NCBI RefSeq assembly: GCF_046507575.1 | Contig: NZ_JBKFEY010000002.1 | Location: 434,001-498,000, forward strand | Reading direction: 5' to 3' | DNA: 64,000 nt | Source of the DNA: Pontitalea aquivivens | GTDB taxonomy: Bacteria > Pseudomonadota > Alphaproteobacteria > Rhodobacterales > Rhodobacteraceae | Part shown: one piece after another, positions 26,716 through 34,861 of the stretch | Layout: each line of letters opens with the position of its first letter | Numbering within the stretch: position 1 is the stretch's first letter | Program-made: the position numbers and the translations under genes | The notes under the pieces: generated by a model | What the model was told of the DNA's origin: nothing | The model's input: the letters and a program-made list of their open reading frames with translations, nothing else | Database searches by the model: none

Positions 26716-28914
26716 TCAGGCCGCTTGCGCCGCCTGCCCACCGCCAAAGCGCGCGTAGAAGCTGTCGCCCCCGGCCGCAATGTCGCGCAAAAGCGCAGGT
26801 GCCGCGAACCGCGCGCCATGCGCCGCCTCCAGCGCCTCGCAGATTGCGACGGCGCGCGGCGCACCGATGATGTCGAGCCAGGCGAACGGCCCGCCAGACC
26901 AGGGCGCAAAGCCCCAGCCCAGGATCGCGCCCACATCGCCTTCGCGGATGTCGGTCAGCACGCCCTGTTCAAAGGCCCGTACGGCCTCCAGCACCTGGGC
27001 CATCAGCAGGCGGTGCTGAACCTGATGCAGATCGGGCTGGGTTCCGGCCTGCGGGTATCTGTCCGCCAGCCCGTCCCACAGGCCCTGCCGCTTGCCGCCC
27101 TCATAGGCGTAAAAGCCCGCATCTGCCTTTTTTCCCAGCCGCCCCTGATCCGCCATCCAGAACAGCACCTGATCGACTGCGTCGTCGGGATAGGCATCGC
27201 CCATCGCGGCCTTGGTCGCCTTGGCGATCTTGACGCCCAGTTCGATTGAGGTTTCATCGACCAGCTGCAGCGGCCCCAGCGGCATGCCCACCAGCCGGGC
27301 GGCATTTTCCACCAGCACCGGGTTCACGCCCTCGGCCACCATGCGGATGCCTTCGTTGATATAGGGGATGATGCAGCGGTTGGCGTAAAAGAAACGTGCA
27401 TCGTTCACCACGATCGGGGTCTTGCGGATCTGGCGCACGAAATCCAGCGCCTTGGCGACGGCGCGATCGCCGGTCTTTTCGCCCTTGATGATTTCCACCA
27501 GCATCATCTTGTCCACCGGGCTGAAGAAATGGATGCCGATGAACTGTTCGGGCCGGGCGCTGGCGCGTGCCAGCACCGAGATCGGCAGGGTCGAGGTGTT
27601 GGTGGCAAAGATCGCATCGGTCGGCATCACGGCTTCGGCGCGCTGGGTGACCTCGGCCTTGACGGCGGGGTCTTCAAAAACCGCCTCGACCACCAGATCA
27701 CAGCCCGCAAGCGCGGTGTAATCGGTGGTCGGGGTAATGCGGGCCAGCACCTCGGCCTTGCGTGCCTCGGTCAGCTTGCGGCGGCTGATGCCCTTGTCCA
27801 GAATGCCGGCGGAATAGGCCTTGCCCCGTTCGGCCGCCTCGGGGGTGTTGTCGATCAGCACGACCTCGACCCCGGCATTGGCGGCGACATAAGCGATGCC
27901 CGCGCCCATCATGCCCGCGCCCAGGATGCCCAGCTTGCGCACGCTTTCATCGGCCAGCTTTGGCCGGTTCGCGCCTTTTTCCAGCGCCTCCTTGTTGATG
28001 AACAGGCTGCGGATCATCGCGCCCGAGGATGGATTCATCAGAACATGGGTGAACCAGCGCGCCTCGATCTTCAGCGCGGTGTCAAAGGGCACCAGCGCGC
28101 CTTCGTAGACCGCCGACAACAGCGCCTTGGCCGCCGGGTAGACGCCCATGGTCTTGCCATGCACCATCGCGCTGGCGCCGACAAAGGTCATGAAGCCTGC
28201 CGGATGATAGGGCGCGCCGCCGGGCATCTTGTAGCCCTTGGCATCCCAGGGCTTGACCAGATCGGCATCCTTCGCCGCCAGCACCCAGGCCTTTGCCGCC
28301 GCGACCGGGTCTTCGACCACCTCGTCGATGATCCCGGCGGCCTTGGCCTTCTTCGGATCGCTCAGCTTGCCTTCCAGCAGGAAGGGCGCGGCCATCATCG
28401 CCCCCATCTTGCGTGCCAGCCGCGTGGTGCCGCCCGCGCCGGGAAAGATGCCGACCATGATTTCGGGCAGGCCGATCCTGGCCTTTGGATTGTCGGCGGC
28501 AAAGATGCGGTGGCAGGCCAGCGGCAGTTCCAGCCCGATCCCCAGCGCGGTGCCGGGCAGGGCCGCAGCGACCGGCTTGCCGCCCTTCAGCGTTTTGGGG
28601 TCCATGCCCGCGCGTTCGATCTTGCGCAGCACGGCATGCATCTTCATCACGCCGTCAAACAGGCCCTGCGCGGGATTGTCGCCCGCCGCGTCCTTCATCC
28701 GCGCGATGACGTTCAGATCCATCCCGCCGGCAAAATCCTTCTTGCCGCTGGTAATGACCACGCCCTTGACCGCCGGATCGGCCAGCGCCTTGTCTATCAT
28801 GCTGTCCAGCAGGGCAAAGCCGTCCAGCGACATTACGTTCATCGACTTGCCCGGAACGTCCCAGGTGATGATCGCCACGCCATCCGCGTCGAGGGCATAG
28901 GTGAAGTCGGTCAT
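26716..28914 (-). CDS. fadB: 3-hydroxyacyl-CoA dehydrogenase / enoyl-CoA hydratase fusion
   Basis: 732 aa, the multifunctional beta-oxidation protein. The N-terminal ~190 residues are a crotonase domain (KDFAGGMDLNVI, PGTALGIGLELPLACH, GIFPGAGGTTRLAR). The NAD-binding domain begins at ILGAGMMGAGIAYVAANAG, and the dehydrogenase part includes GIHFFSPVDKMMLVEII with the catalytic His. It hydrates enoyl-CoA and oxidises 3-hydroxyacyl-CoA. GGAGG precedes the ATG at 28914. It is last in a minus-strand run GST, thiolase, NTF2-like, fadB, and pairs functionally with the thiolase. Confidence 0.93.
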   Translation of the reverse strand: MTDFTYALDADGVAIITWDVPGKSMNVMSLDGFALLDSMIDKALADPAVKGVVITSGKKDFAGGMDLNVIARMKDAAGDNPAQGLFDGVMKMHAVLRKIERAGMDPKTLKGGKPVAAALPGTALGIGLELPLACHRIFAADNPKARIGLPEIMVGIFPGAGGTTRLARKMGAMMAAPFLLEGKLSDPKKAKAAGIIDEVVEDPVAAAKAWVLAAKDADLVKPWDAKGYKMPGGAPYHPAGFMTFVGASAMVHGKTMGVYPAAKALLSAVYEGALVPFDTALKIEARWFTHVLMNPSSGAMIRSLFINKEALEKGANRPKLADESVRKLGILGAGMMGAGIAYVAANAGVEVVLIDNTPEAAERGKAYSAGILDKGISRRKLTEARKAEVLARITPTTDYTALAGCDLVVEAVFEDPAVKAEVTQRAEAVMPTDAIFATNTSTLPISVLARASARPEQFIGIHFFSPVDKMMLVEIIKGEKTGDRAVAKALDFVRQIRKTPIVVNDARFFYANRCIIPYINEGIRMVAEGVNPVLVENAARLVGMPLGPLQLVDETSIELGVKIAKATKAAMGDAYPDDAVDQVLFWMADQGRLGKKADAGFYAYEGGKRQGLWDGLADRYPQAGTQPDLHQVQHRLLMAQVLEAVRAFEQGVLTDIREGDVGAILGWGFAPWSGGPFAWLDIIGAPRAVAICEALEAAHGARFAAPALLRDIAAGGDSFYARFGGGQAAQAA

Positions 28915-28950
28915 GTCAGATCCTCCGCATGCCCGCCTCACCGGCGGGCG

Positions 28951-29376
28951 TCAAATGGGTTCGCTGACCTTTGGAAACAGAACGGGCCAGCGTTCGTTTT
29001 GTGTTTCGTTCGAAATCGAGGCGGCCTTCCACCGCCCCGCATCGCGCCGCAGGGTCAGAACCGAGCGGAACGGGGGAATGATCTCGGTCGGGCCGGCCAG
29101 CGTGCGGGTCACATAGCTGCCCACGATCATGCCGGGGCCCAGTTGCACGATCGCATGCGCCCTTTGGTCCAGCCGCGTCACGCCAAGGTCCTGCATCATG
29201 GCGGCAAAACCTTCGAACCCCTCTTCCAGCTGGTCGCGGCAGGTCACCCAGATCGTGGCGGCCCTGGTCATCAGCGTGAAGGGCAGAATGATCTGTTCGG
29301 CGTAACCGTCGAAATCCTCGGTCATCACACAGCGGCTGACCGTGTCGAGATGGCCTTGAAAGATTTGCGGGCTCAT
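28951..29376 (-). CDS. Hypothetical NTF2/SnoaL-like protein in the beta-oxidation operon
   Basis: About 141 aa, soluble, no signal. A helical start (MSPQIFQGHLDTVSRCVMT) is followed by DFDGYAEQIILPFTLMTRAA and a strand-rich C-terminal half (GPGMIVGSYVTRTLAG, PFRSVLTLRRDAGRWKAASISNE), the pattern of an NTF2-like cone fold. A catalytic role is not evident. It lies between the thiolase (155 bp away) and fadB (36 bp away), so it is probably co-transcribed with fadB and may have an ancillary role in acyl-CoA metabolism. AGGA upstream supports the ATG at 29376. Confidence 0.65.
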   Translation of the reverse strand: MSPQIFQGHLDTVSRCVMTEDFDGYAEQIILPFTLMTRAATIWVTCRDQLEEGFEGFAAMMQDLGVTRLDQRAHAIVQLGPGMIVGSYVTRTLAGPTEIIPPFRSVLTLRRDAGRWKAASISNETQNERWPVLFPKVSEPI

Positions 29377-29531
29377 GGCGCCGGGGTCCTGGGCAATCAC
29401 ACGCAAACCCCGCCCGGCCGGGCAGGGGCAACGCTGGGTTGTCGATTCTCAACCAATGATTGCAGCGCACCTGAATATTATCAAGTCGATAAAATCTACC
29501 CGTGGCTGGCCAGACCCCCGTCATCGCGCTG

Positions 29532-30743
29532 TCAGACCCGCTCGATGATGGTGGCAGCCCCCATGCCGGATGCAATGCACAGCGTGGCAAGCCCCGTGGA
29601 CAGGTCGCGCCGTTCCAGTTCGTCCAGAAGGGTGCCTATGATGATCGCCCCGGTCGCGCCCAGCGGATGGCCCAGTGCGATCGCCCCACCGTTCACATTG
29701 ACCTTTGCGGGGTCCACCCCGAATGCCTGCTGGAACCGCAGCACCACGGCGGCGAAGGCCTCATTGACCTCGAACAGGTCGATATCGGAAATCGCCATGC
29801 CACTGTCGGCCAGGATCTTTTCCGTCACCGGCACCGGCCCGGTCAGCATGATCGTGGGATCGGTGCCGATCTTGGCCGTGGCGCGGATGCGCGCGCGTGG
29901 CTTCAGGCCCATCGCCGCGCCGAATTCGCGGTTGCCGATCAGCACCGCCGCCGCGCCATCGACGATGCCCGAACTGTTGCCGGCGTGATGGATATGCTCA
30001 ATCCGCTCAAGATGAGGATACTTCATCAGCGCGACCTTGTCGAAGCCAGGCATCACCTCGCCCATGTCCTTGAAGGCCGGCTTCAATGCGGCCAGCCCCC
30101 CGGCCGTGGTATCCGGGCGCAGGTATTCGTCACGGTCCAGAATCACCACGCCGTTCTGGTCCACCACCGGCACGATGGAGCGGGCAAAACGATCCTCGGC
30201 CCAGGCGGCAGCGGCGCGGTGCTGACTTTCCAGCGCCAGCGCATCGGCCTGTTCACGGCTGAAACCGAATTGCGTGGCGATGATATCGGCTGAAATGCCC
30301 TGGGGGACGAAATAGGTCTTCATCGCAAGGCTGGGATCCACGGCGATCGCGGCCCCGTCGCTGCCCATTGCGACGCGGCCCATCATCTCGACCCCGCCGG
30401 CGATATAGGCACGGCCAGCGCCACCCCGGATCTGGTTTGCGGCCAGGTTCACCGCCTCCATCCCGCTGGCGCAAAAGCGGTTGATCGACAGGCCGGGGAT
30501 GCGTTCATCCAGATCCGACAGCAGCACCGCCGAGCGCGCAAGGCAGCCACCCTGTTCGCCCACCTGGGTGACATTACCCCAGATCACATCCTCGACGGCA
30601 TGGCCGTCCAGCCCGTTGCGGGCCTTCACCGCGTTCAGAAGGCGCGCCGACAGCGCGACCGAGGTCACTTCATGCAGGCTTCCGTCGGCCCGTCCCTTGC
30701 CGCGCGGCGTGCGGCAGGCGTCGTAGATATAGGCTTCGGTCAT
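29532..30743 (-). CDS. fadA: Acetyl-CoA C-acyltransferase (thiolase)
   Basis: 403 aa thiolase I. The nucleophile cysteine is in NRFCASGMEAVNLAANQIRGG (split: FCASGM), the HP segment in GGAIALGHPLGATGA and the second active cysteine in LCIASGMGAATIIERV at the C-terminus. It cleaves 3-ketoacyl-CoA to acetyl-CoA and a shortened acyl-CoA, the last step of the beta-oxidation cycle. GGAGGAA precedes the ATG. It follows the GST gene by 13 bp, so the two share a transcript, and a 155-bp gap separates it from the NTF2-like gene. Confidence 0.93.
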   Translation of the reverse strand: MTEAYIYDACRTPRGKGRADGSLHEVTSVALSARLLNAVKARNGLDGHAVEDVIWGNVTQVGEQGGCLARSAVLLSDLDERIPGLSINRFCASGMEAVNLAANQIRGGAGRAYIAGGVEMMGRVAMGSDGAAIAVDPSLAMKTYFVPQGISADIIATQFGFSREQADALALESQHRAAAAWAEDRFARSIVPVVDQNGVVILDRDEYLRPDTTAGGLAALKPAFKDMGEVMPGFDKVALMKYPHLERIEHIHHAGNSSGIVDGAAAVLIGNREFGAAMGLKPRARIRATAKIGTDPTIMLTGPVPVTEKILADSGMAISDIDLFEVNEAFAAVVLRFQQAFGVDPAKVNVNGGAIALGHPLGATGAIIIGTLLDELERRDLSTGLATLCIASGMGAATIIERV

Positions 30744-30756
30744 GGGTTCCTCCGTC

Positions 30757-31395
30757 TCAAATCGGGGCCCGGTCAGCAGGGCTGCCGGGCATCAGGTCAT
30801 AGGGATGCTGCCAGCCGGGCAGGGCGGCGATACGATCCAGCCAGCGGTCGATATTGGGCAGCGCCTTGCGTTCGAAGCTGAACGGCTCGGGGTAGAACAG
30901 ATAGCCGCAGCAGGCGGTATCGGCGATGGTGGGCGTGTCGCCCACGATCCAGTCGCGCCCGTTCAGATGGCGCTCCAGCGTCTTGAAGGCGGCGGCCAGG
31001 CGCCCCGAAAGCCAGCCGATCGCTTCCATCGGCCGCTTTTCCTCGGGCAGGAAGTTCATCAAAAAGCGCAGCGTACCCGCCTGGGCGGACATCTTGTGAT
31101 TGTCCCAGAACAGCCAGCGCAGAACCTCGGGCCGGTCTTCGGGCCGGCCCATCAGCTTGCCGGTGGTTTCGCCGATATGCAGCTGAATCACGCCCGACTG
31201 GGTCAGAACCCGGCCCCCCTCGACCAGCACCGGCACCTCGCCCATCTCATTGACGGCAAGAAAATCGGGGCTGCGCGTCGCGCCGTGGAAGAAATCCACG
31301 AAGACCGGGTCCCAGTCATAACCGGCCAGCGTCATCGTCAGCGCCGCCTTGTAGGCATTTCCGCTTTCGCCAAAGCAGTAAAGTTTCGCGCGCAT
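30757..31395 (-). CDS. Glutathione S-transferase family protein
   Basis: 212 aa. The N-terminal thioredoxin-like domain runs from MRAKLYCFGESGNAYKAAL to the cis-proline segment NEMGEVPVLV and the SNAIL-like GGRVLTQSGVIQLHI; the C-terminal helical domain contains WIVGDTPTIADTACCGYLF. Substrate unknown. GGGAGGGGAA precedes the ATG at 31395. Its place 13 bp before the thiolase gene suggests a role linked to fatty-acid breakdown, possibly removal of reactive enals, which is inference. The upstream 267 bp contain two dispersed-repeat copies. Confidence 0.88.
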   Translation of the reverse strand: MRAKLYCFGESGNAYKAALTMTLAGYDWDPVFVDFFHGATRSPDFLAVNEMGEVPVLVEGGRVLTQSGVIQLHIGETTGKLMGRPEDRPEVLRWLFWDNHKMSAQAGTLRFLMNFLPEEKRPMEAIGWLSGRLAAAFKTLERHLNGRDWIVGDTPTIADTACCGYLFYPEPFSFERKALPNIDRWLDRIAALPGWQHPYDLMPGSPADRAPI

Positions 31396-31436
31396 GTTCC
31401 CCTCCCGCTGTTGCGCCGGTTTGCGGCGCTGGAATT

Positions 31437-31458
31437 GAGTATTTTTGCCAAGAAGAAG
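31437..31458 (+). repeat. Dispersed repeat, copy d (plus orientation)
   Basis: GAGTATTTTTGCCAAGAAG plus AAG, without an obvious adjacent GC hairpin. No plus-strand gene ends just before it. It faces copy e (31619-31643) across 160 bp. Confidence 0.7.
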
Positions 31459-31618
31459 CGGCAAAGCGATCGTTTCTAACCTTTCCGTAACCTTGTTCTG
31501 CGCCCCATGGTCCCGCGGTACAGGCTGGAGAGCCGATGACCGCCCAAGGAGAAGCGTCCCCGATCCCCTGTGGTGCGCCCACTTAGGCCCGACCGGGGCA
31601 GGGATCGGGGCGCGATGC
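31459..31618. other. Gene-free structured block between repeat copies d and e
   Basis: No convincing ORF. It contains the inverted repeat CCCCGATCCC (31558-31567) / GGGATCGGGG (31601-31610), preceded by GGAGAG (31527-31532) and CGCCCAAGGAG (31541-31551). The last two are faintly like glycine-riboswitch boxes, but the CUCUCAGG box is missing and no plus-strand gene follows. Confidence 0.4.
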
Positions 31619-31643
31619 CTGCTTCTTCTTGGTCCAAATACTC
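31619..31643 (-). repeat. Dispersed repeat, copy e (minus orientation)
   Basis: CTGCTTCTTCTTGGTCCAAA followed by TACTC. In the orientation of the 70-aa gene it lies 19 bp past that gene's stop, like the other 3' copies. Confidence 0.7.
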
Positions 31644-31662
31644 ATTCGACCGCGTCATCCGA

Positions 31663-31875
31663 TCACGCCCTCCGGTCTTCCAGCGCGGCCTTGAACAGGC
31701 GCAGGCGGTGCGACAGGTTTTCCTGATGCACGATGGAACCGAAGTGCTCGAACAGAAAGCTTAGCGCCTCATCCGGAGTGATCCCGGCTTCCTGCGCGAA
31801 GCGGTGCAGGTTGCGATACGCGTCATTGCTGAGCGCGACGGGAAAACGGCGGGTCAGGCGCAGGCGTTTGGGCAT
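31663..31875 (-). CDS. Small hypothetical protein (70 aa)
   Basis: Basic N-terminus (MPKRLRLTRRFPVALSNDAY) and a mostly helical remainder (NLHRFAQEAGITPDEALSFL, then HRLRLFKAALEDRRA). The RRFPVALSNDAYRNLHRFAQEAGITPDEAL stretch (split) vaguely recalls ribbon-helix-helix proteins (strand followed by two helices), so DNA binding is possible but unproven. GGAGAG precedes the ATG at 31875. It is 47 bp downstream of the acyl-CoA dehydrogenase on the same strand and probably on its transcript. Confidence 0.65.
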   Translation of the reverse strand: MPKRLRLTRRFPVALSNDAYRNLHRFAQEAGITPDEALSFLFEHFGSIVHQENLSHRLRLFKAALEDRRA

Positions 31876-31922
31876 CAGGCTCTCCGGGATGGGGCAGGGG
31901 GCCGCGGTTGGCGACCCGAAGC

Positions 31923-33701
31923 TTAGAATGCCTCGGCCGGCAGCGCCATGACCGGGTCGGCCCCGCTTTCGATCCGCGCAAGGTGCAGCGCGGTCGCGGG
32001 CAGGCAGCGCGCCATATAGAAGCGGCCGGTGGTGATCTTGGTCTCGTAAAAAGCCTTGTCCGGCGCCCCCGAGTCCAGCGCCATCGTGGCGGCCTTGGCT
32101 GCGCGCGCCCACATCAGGCCCAGGCAGACATGCCCCATCAGGTGCATGAAGTCGTAAGACCCCGCCAGCGCCGCATTGGGGTTTTTCATGCCGTTCTGCA
32201 TGAAGAACATCGCCGCCGCCTGCAGATCCTTCGATGCCTTCCTGAGCGGGTCGAGGAAGGTTGCCTTCAGCGCGGCGTCATCCTCGTTTTCCTTGAGGAA
32301 GGTCTTGACCATCTCGAAGAAGGCCATGACATGCTTGCCGCCATCCTGCGCCAGTTTGCGTCCGACCAGATCCAGTGCCTGCACACCGTTCGCGCCTTCG
32401 TAGATCATGGCGATGCGCGCGTCGCGGACAAATTGCGACATGCCCCATTCCTCGATGTAGCCATGCCCGCCGTAGACCTGCTGGGCCTGCACCGCCATGT
32501 CGAAGCCCTTGTCGGTCAGGAAGCCCTTGATTACCGGTGTCAGCAGCGAGATCAGCCCCTCGGCATCGGCATCCCCCATCCGGTGGCTGCGGTCGATCAG
32601 ATGCGCGCCCCAGAAGGTGAAGGCCCGGGCACCTTCGACAAAGGCCTTCTGTTCCATCAGGCTGCGGCGGATGTCGGGGTGCACGATCAGCGGATCGGCG
32701 GGGCCCGTGGGGTTTTCCGCACCCGTCACCGCGCGGCCCTGCAGGCGGTCCCTGGCATAGGCCACCGCGTTCTGATAGGCGGCCACGGCCACGGCATAGC
32801 CCTGCAGGCCGACGCCCAGGCGGGCCTCGTTCATCATGGTGAACATGGCGCGCATGCCCTTGTGCAGATCGCCCAGCAGGAAGCCGGTGGCGCCATCGTA
32901 GTTCATCACGCAGGTGGCATTGCCGTGAATGCCCATCTTTTCTTCGATCTTGCCGGCCGAGACCGCGTTGCGCGCGCCAGGGCTGCCGTCGGCATTGACC
33001 AGAAACTTCGGCACGATGAAGAGCGAGATGCCCTTGGTGCCCTCGCCCCCGCCCGGCGCCTTGGCCAGCACCAGATGGATGATGTTTTCCGCAAGATCAT
33101 GTTCCCCGGCCGAGATGAAGATCTTTTGCCCGGTGATCGCGTAGCTGCCATCCGCCTGTGGTTCGGCCCTTGTGCGCATCAGGCCCAGATCGGTGCCGCA
33201 ATGCGGTTCGGTCAGGTTCATGGTGCCGGTCCAGTCGCAGCTGACCAGTTTGGGCAGGTAGGTGCGTTTCTGGTCGTCGGTGCCGTGGGTGCGGATCGCC
33301 GAATAGGCGCCGTGGGTCAGGCCCTGATACATGTTGAAGGCCATGTTGGCCGAAACGAACATCTCGCCCACGGCACAGTTCATCAGATAGGGCATACCCT
33401 GACCGCCAAAGTCCGGGTCGCAGTCAAGCGCGGTCCAGCCGCCATCCTTCATCGCGGCGAAGGCGGTATCAAAACCTTCGGGCGTGCGCACCACACCGTT
33501 GTCCATCACACAGCCCTGGGTGTCGCCAATGGCGTTCAGGGGTGCCAGAACCTCGGCGCTGACCTTGCCGGCCGCGTCCAGCACCGCCTCGGTGAAGTCG
33601 CGTTCCAGATCGGCGTAACCGGGCACGCCGGTTTCGGTGATCTTCAGAACCTCGTGCAGTACGAACTGCATGTCCTTCGTGGGGGCGGTATAGCTGGGCA
33701 T
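31923..33701 (-). CDS. Acyl-CoA dehydrogenase, long form (FadE/DmdC subfamily)
   Basis: 592 aa flavoprotein with an N-terminal extension (MPSYTAPTKDMQFVLHEVL), the FAD/acyl-binding core (NLTEPHCGTDLGLMRT, the KIFISAGEHD strand, YGGHGYIEEWGMSQ) and an extra C-terminal domain of ~120 residues. This architecture is shared by medium/long-chain dehydrogenases and by DmdC, the methylthiopropionyl-CoA dehydrogenase of the DMSP pathway. The MIYEGANGVQALDLVGRKL segment is typical. It introduces the 2,3 double bond in acyl-CoA. The gene follows a MerR regulator by 25 bp, so it is probably in that operon. General fatty-acid use is the safer reading. Confidence 0.9.
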   Translation of the reverse strand: MPSYTAPTKDMQFVLHEVLKITETGVPGYADLERDFTEAVLDAAGKVSAEVLAPLNAIGDTQGCVMDNGVVRTPEGFDTAFAAMKDGGWTALDCDPDFGGQGMPYLMNCAVGEMFVSANMAFNMYQGLTHGAYSAIRTHGTDDQKRTYLPKLVSCDWTGTMNLTEPHCGTDLGLMRTRAEPQADGSYAITGQKIFISAGEHDLAENIIHLVLAKAPGGGEGTKGISLFIVPKFLVNADGSPGARNAVSAGKIEEKMGIHGNATCVMNYDGATGFLLGDLHKGMRAMFTMMNEARLGVGLQGYAVAVAAYQNAVAYARDRLQGRAVTGAENPTGPADPLIVHPDIRRSLMEQKAFVEGARAFTFWGAHLIDRSHRMGDADAEGLISLLTPVIKGFLTDKGFDMAVQAQQVYGGHGYIEEWGMSQFVRDARIAMIYEGANGVQALDLVGRKLAQDGGKHVMAFFEMVKTFLKENEDDAALKATFLDPLRKASKDLQAAAMFFMQNGMKNPNAALAGSYDFMHLMGHVCLGLMWARAAKAATMALDSGAPDKAFYETKITTGRFYMARCLPATALHLARIESGADPVMALPAEAF

Positions 33702-33726
33702 CGGTCGTCTCTCCCTTGCAAATGTG

Positions 33727-34125
33727 TCAGGCGCCGGGGTTGGCGGCGTTCATGCCCGCCAGTTCCCGTTCGCCCCAGTCGATCTGTTCGCTCAGTTCGG
33801 CGATTGCCTGGCCAAGCTCATCGCGCTGTCGCTGCATGGCGGCCAGGCGTTCGCGGGCGACGTCCAGCGTGCGGGCAAGTTGCGCCTTCTGCTGGCCGCC
33901 CATCGCATACATGTCCAGCAGCTGCCGGATATCTTCCAGGCTGAAGCCGAACCGCTTGCCGCGCAGGATCAGTTTCAGCCGCGCCCGGTCGCGCCGCGTG
34001 AACAGGCGCCTCTGCCCTTCCCGGATCGGGAACAGAAGCTCCTTGGCTTCGTAAAAGCGAAGCGTGCGCGGCGTCACTTGGAATGCATCGCACATTTCGC
34101 GGATCGTCATCAGGTCTTCACTCAT
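33727..34125 (-). CDS. MerR-family regulator, proximal copy
   Basis: 132 aa. The MerR helix-turn-helix (MTIREMCDAFQVTPRTLRFYE), the wing (LLFPIREGQRRLFTRRDRAR) and a long dimerisation helix (AQLARTLDVARERLAAMQRQ) are clear. No metal-binding cysteines are present, so it is not a metal sensor; it resembles the acyl-CoA or branched-chain catabolism regulators of the LiuR kind. It lies 25 bp before the acyl-CoA dehydrogenase gene, which it probably controls together with itself. The paralogue 216 bp upstream shares VTPRTLR-YE and LILRG-RFGFSLE. Confidence 0.85.
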   Translation of the reverse strand: MSEDLMTIREMCDAFQVTPRTLRFYEAKELLFPIREGQRRLFTRRDRARLKLILRGKRFGFSLEDIRQLLDMYAMGGQQKAQLARTLDVARERLAAMQRQRDELGQAIAELSEQIDWGERELAGMNAANPGA

Positions 34126-34207
34126 CTCTCTGTCCTGCCTCTCAGGTCGCCGGTCCTTGCGTCACCCGGGGCAGATCCGGTCTCTGTCCCCTTGATACAA
34201 GCGAAGT

Positions 34208-34221
34208 TGACGTTCACGTCA
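34208..34221. promoter_or_regulatory. Dyad TGACGT-TC-ACGTCA, candidate MerR operator
   Basis: Perfect 6-bp arms with a 2-bp spacer in the gap upstream of the proximal merR gene. A related imperfect dyad CTGACGTAATGTCAG lies at 34246-34260. LiuR-type MerR regulators are known to use ACGT-centred dyads, which fits. Confidence 0.45.
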
Positions 34222-34265
34222 CTGTAACGTGGCGTCACGAATTCGCTGACGTAATGTCAGACAAA

Positions 34266-34283
34266 CTTTACCTCAAGGTAAAG
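34266..34283. promoter_or_regulatory. Dyad CTTTACCT-CA-AGGTAAAG, candidate MerR operator
   Basis: Perfect 8-bp arms with a 2-bp spacer, about 140 bp before the proximal merR start and 58 bp past the distal merR stop. The size and ACCT/AGGT half-sites are as expected for MerR dimers. Confidence 0.55.
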
Positions 34284-34341
34284 CAATTTTCCAAGCCGGC
34301 CAGATCGGCCAGGGCCTGCAGGAAGTTTTGAAGGGTGGGGA

Positions 34342-34710
34342 TCAACGCTTCAGGGAATCAGCGACCTGATCGCGCAGCGCGCGCAGATCGGCGATCGTGA
34401 CGTCCAGTTCGTCGCGCTGCCGGTTCAGCACGTCCAGCTGACGGTCGGCCAGTCCGATCCAGACCCGATTTTGTTCCTCGGTGCCCATCTGGTCATAGAT
34501 CAGCAGCCACTGGCGCAGCTCTTCCAGGCTGAAGCCAAAACGCCGCCCGCGCAGGATCAGCGTCATGCGCGCGATTTCGCGCGGGCCGTAGAACCGGGCG
34601 CGGCCTTCTTTCTGCGGCGACAGCAATTCGATATATTCATAATAGCGCAGCGTCCGCGGGGTCACCTCGAAGCGTCCGCACATGTCCTTGAAGCTCAGTC
34701 GTTCCGCCAT
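34342..34710 (-). CDS. MerR-family regulator, distal copy
   Basis: 122 aa. LSFKDMCGRFEVTPRTLRYYE is the helix-turn-helix; ELLSPQKEGRARFYGPREIAR is the wing, and the C-terminal half is a coiled coil (LADRQLDVLNRQRDELDVTI). It is a tandem paralogue of the gene at 33727. AGGAGG before the ATG at 34710 defines the start over the in-frame codon 21 bp upstream. No cysteines for metal binding are seen. It is divergent from the thioesterase pair, so its promoter region may also bear on those genes. Confidence 0.85.
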   Translation of the reverse strand: MAERLSFKDMCGRFEVTPRTLRYYEYIELLSPQKEGRARFYGPREIARMTLILRGRRFGFSLEELRQWLLIYDQMGTEEQNRVWIGLADRQLDVLNRQRDELDVTIADLRALRDQVADSLKR

Positions 34711-34861
34711 CGGTGCCTCCTGCTCGGGCAAAAGCTAGCGCGCGGGCGGGGCAAGCTCAACCGTATTGGGGGCGCGGTGTATCAGGGGGTTGCAGAGCCG
34801 CGCCGCTGGCGGGATAGTCGGTCCGTCACCGCCGCGGCCCCGACCAGCCCAAGGACAGATC

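Noticed and set aside
31527..31610. Intact glycine riboswitch
   Set aside because: Two boxes look similar, but the conserved CUCUCAGG segment and a downstream plus-strand gene are both absent.
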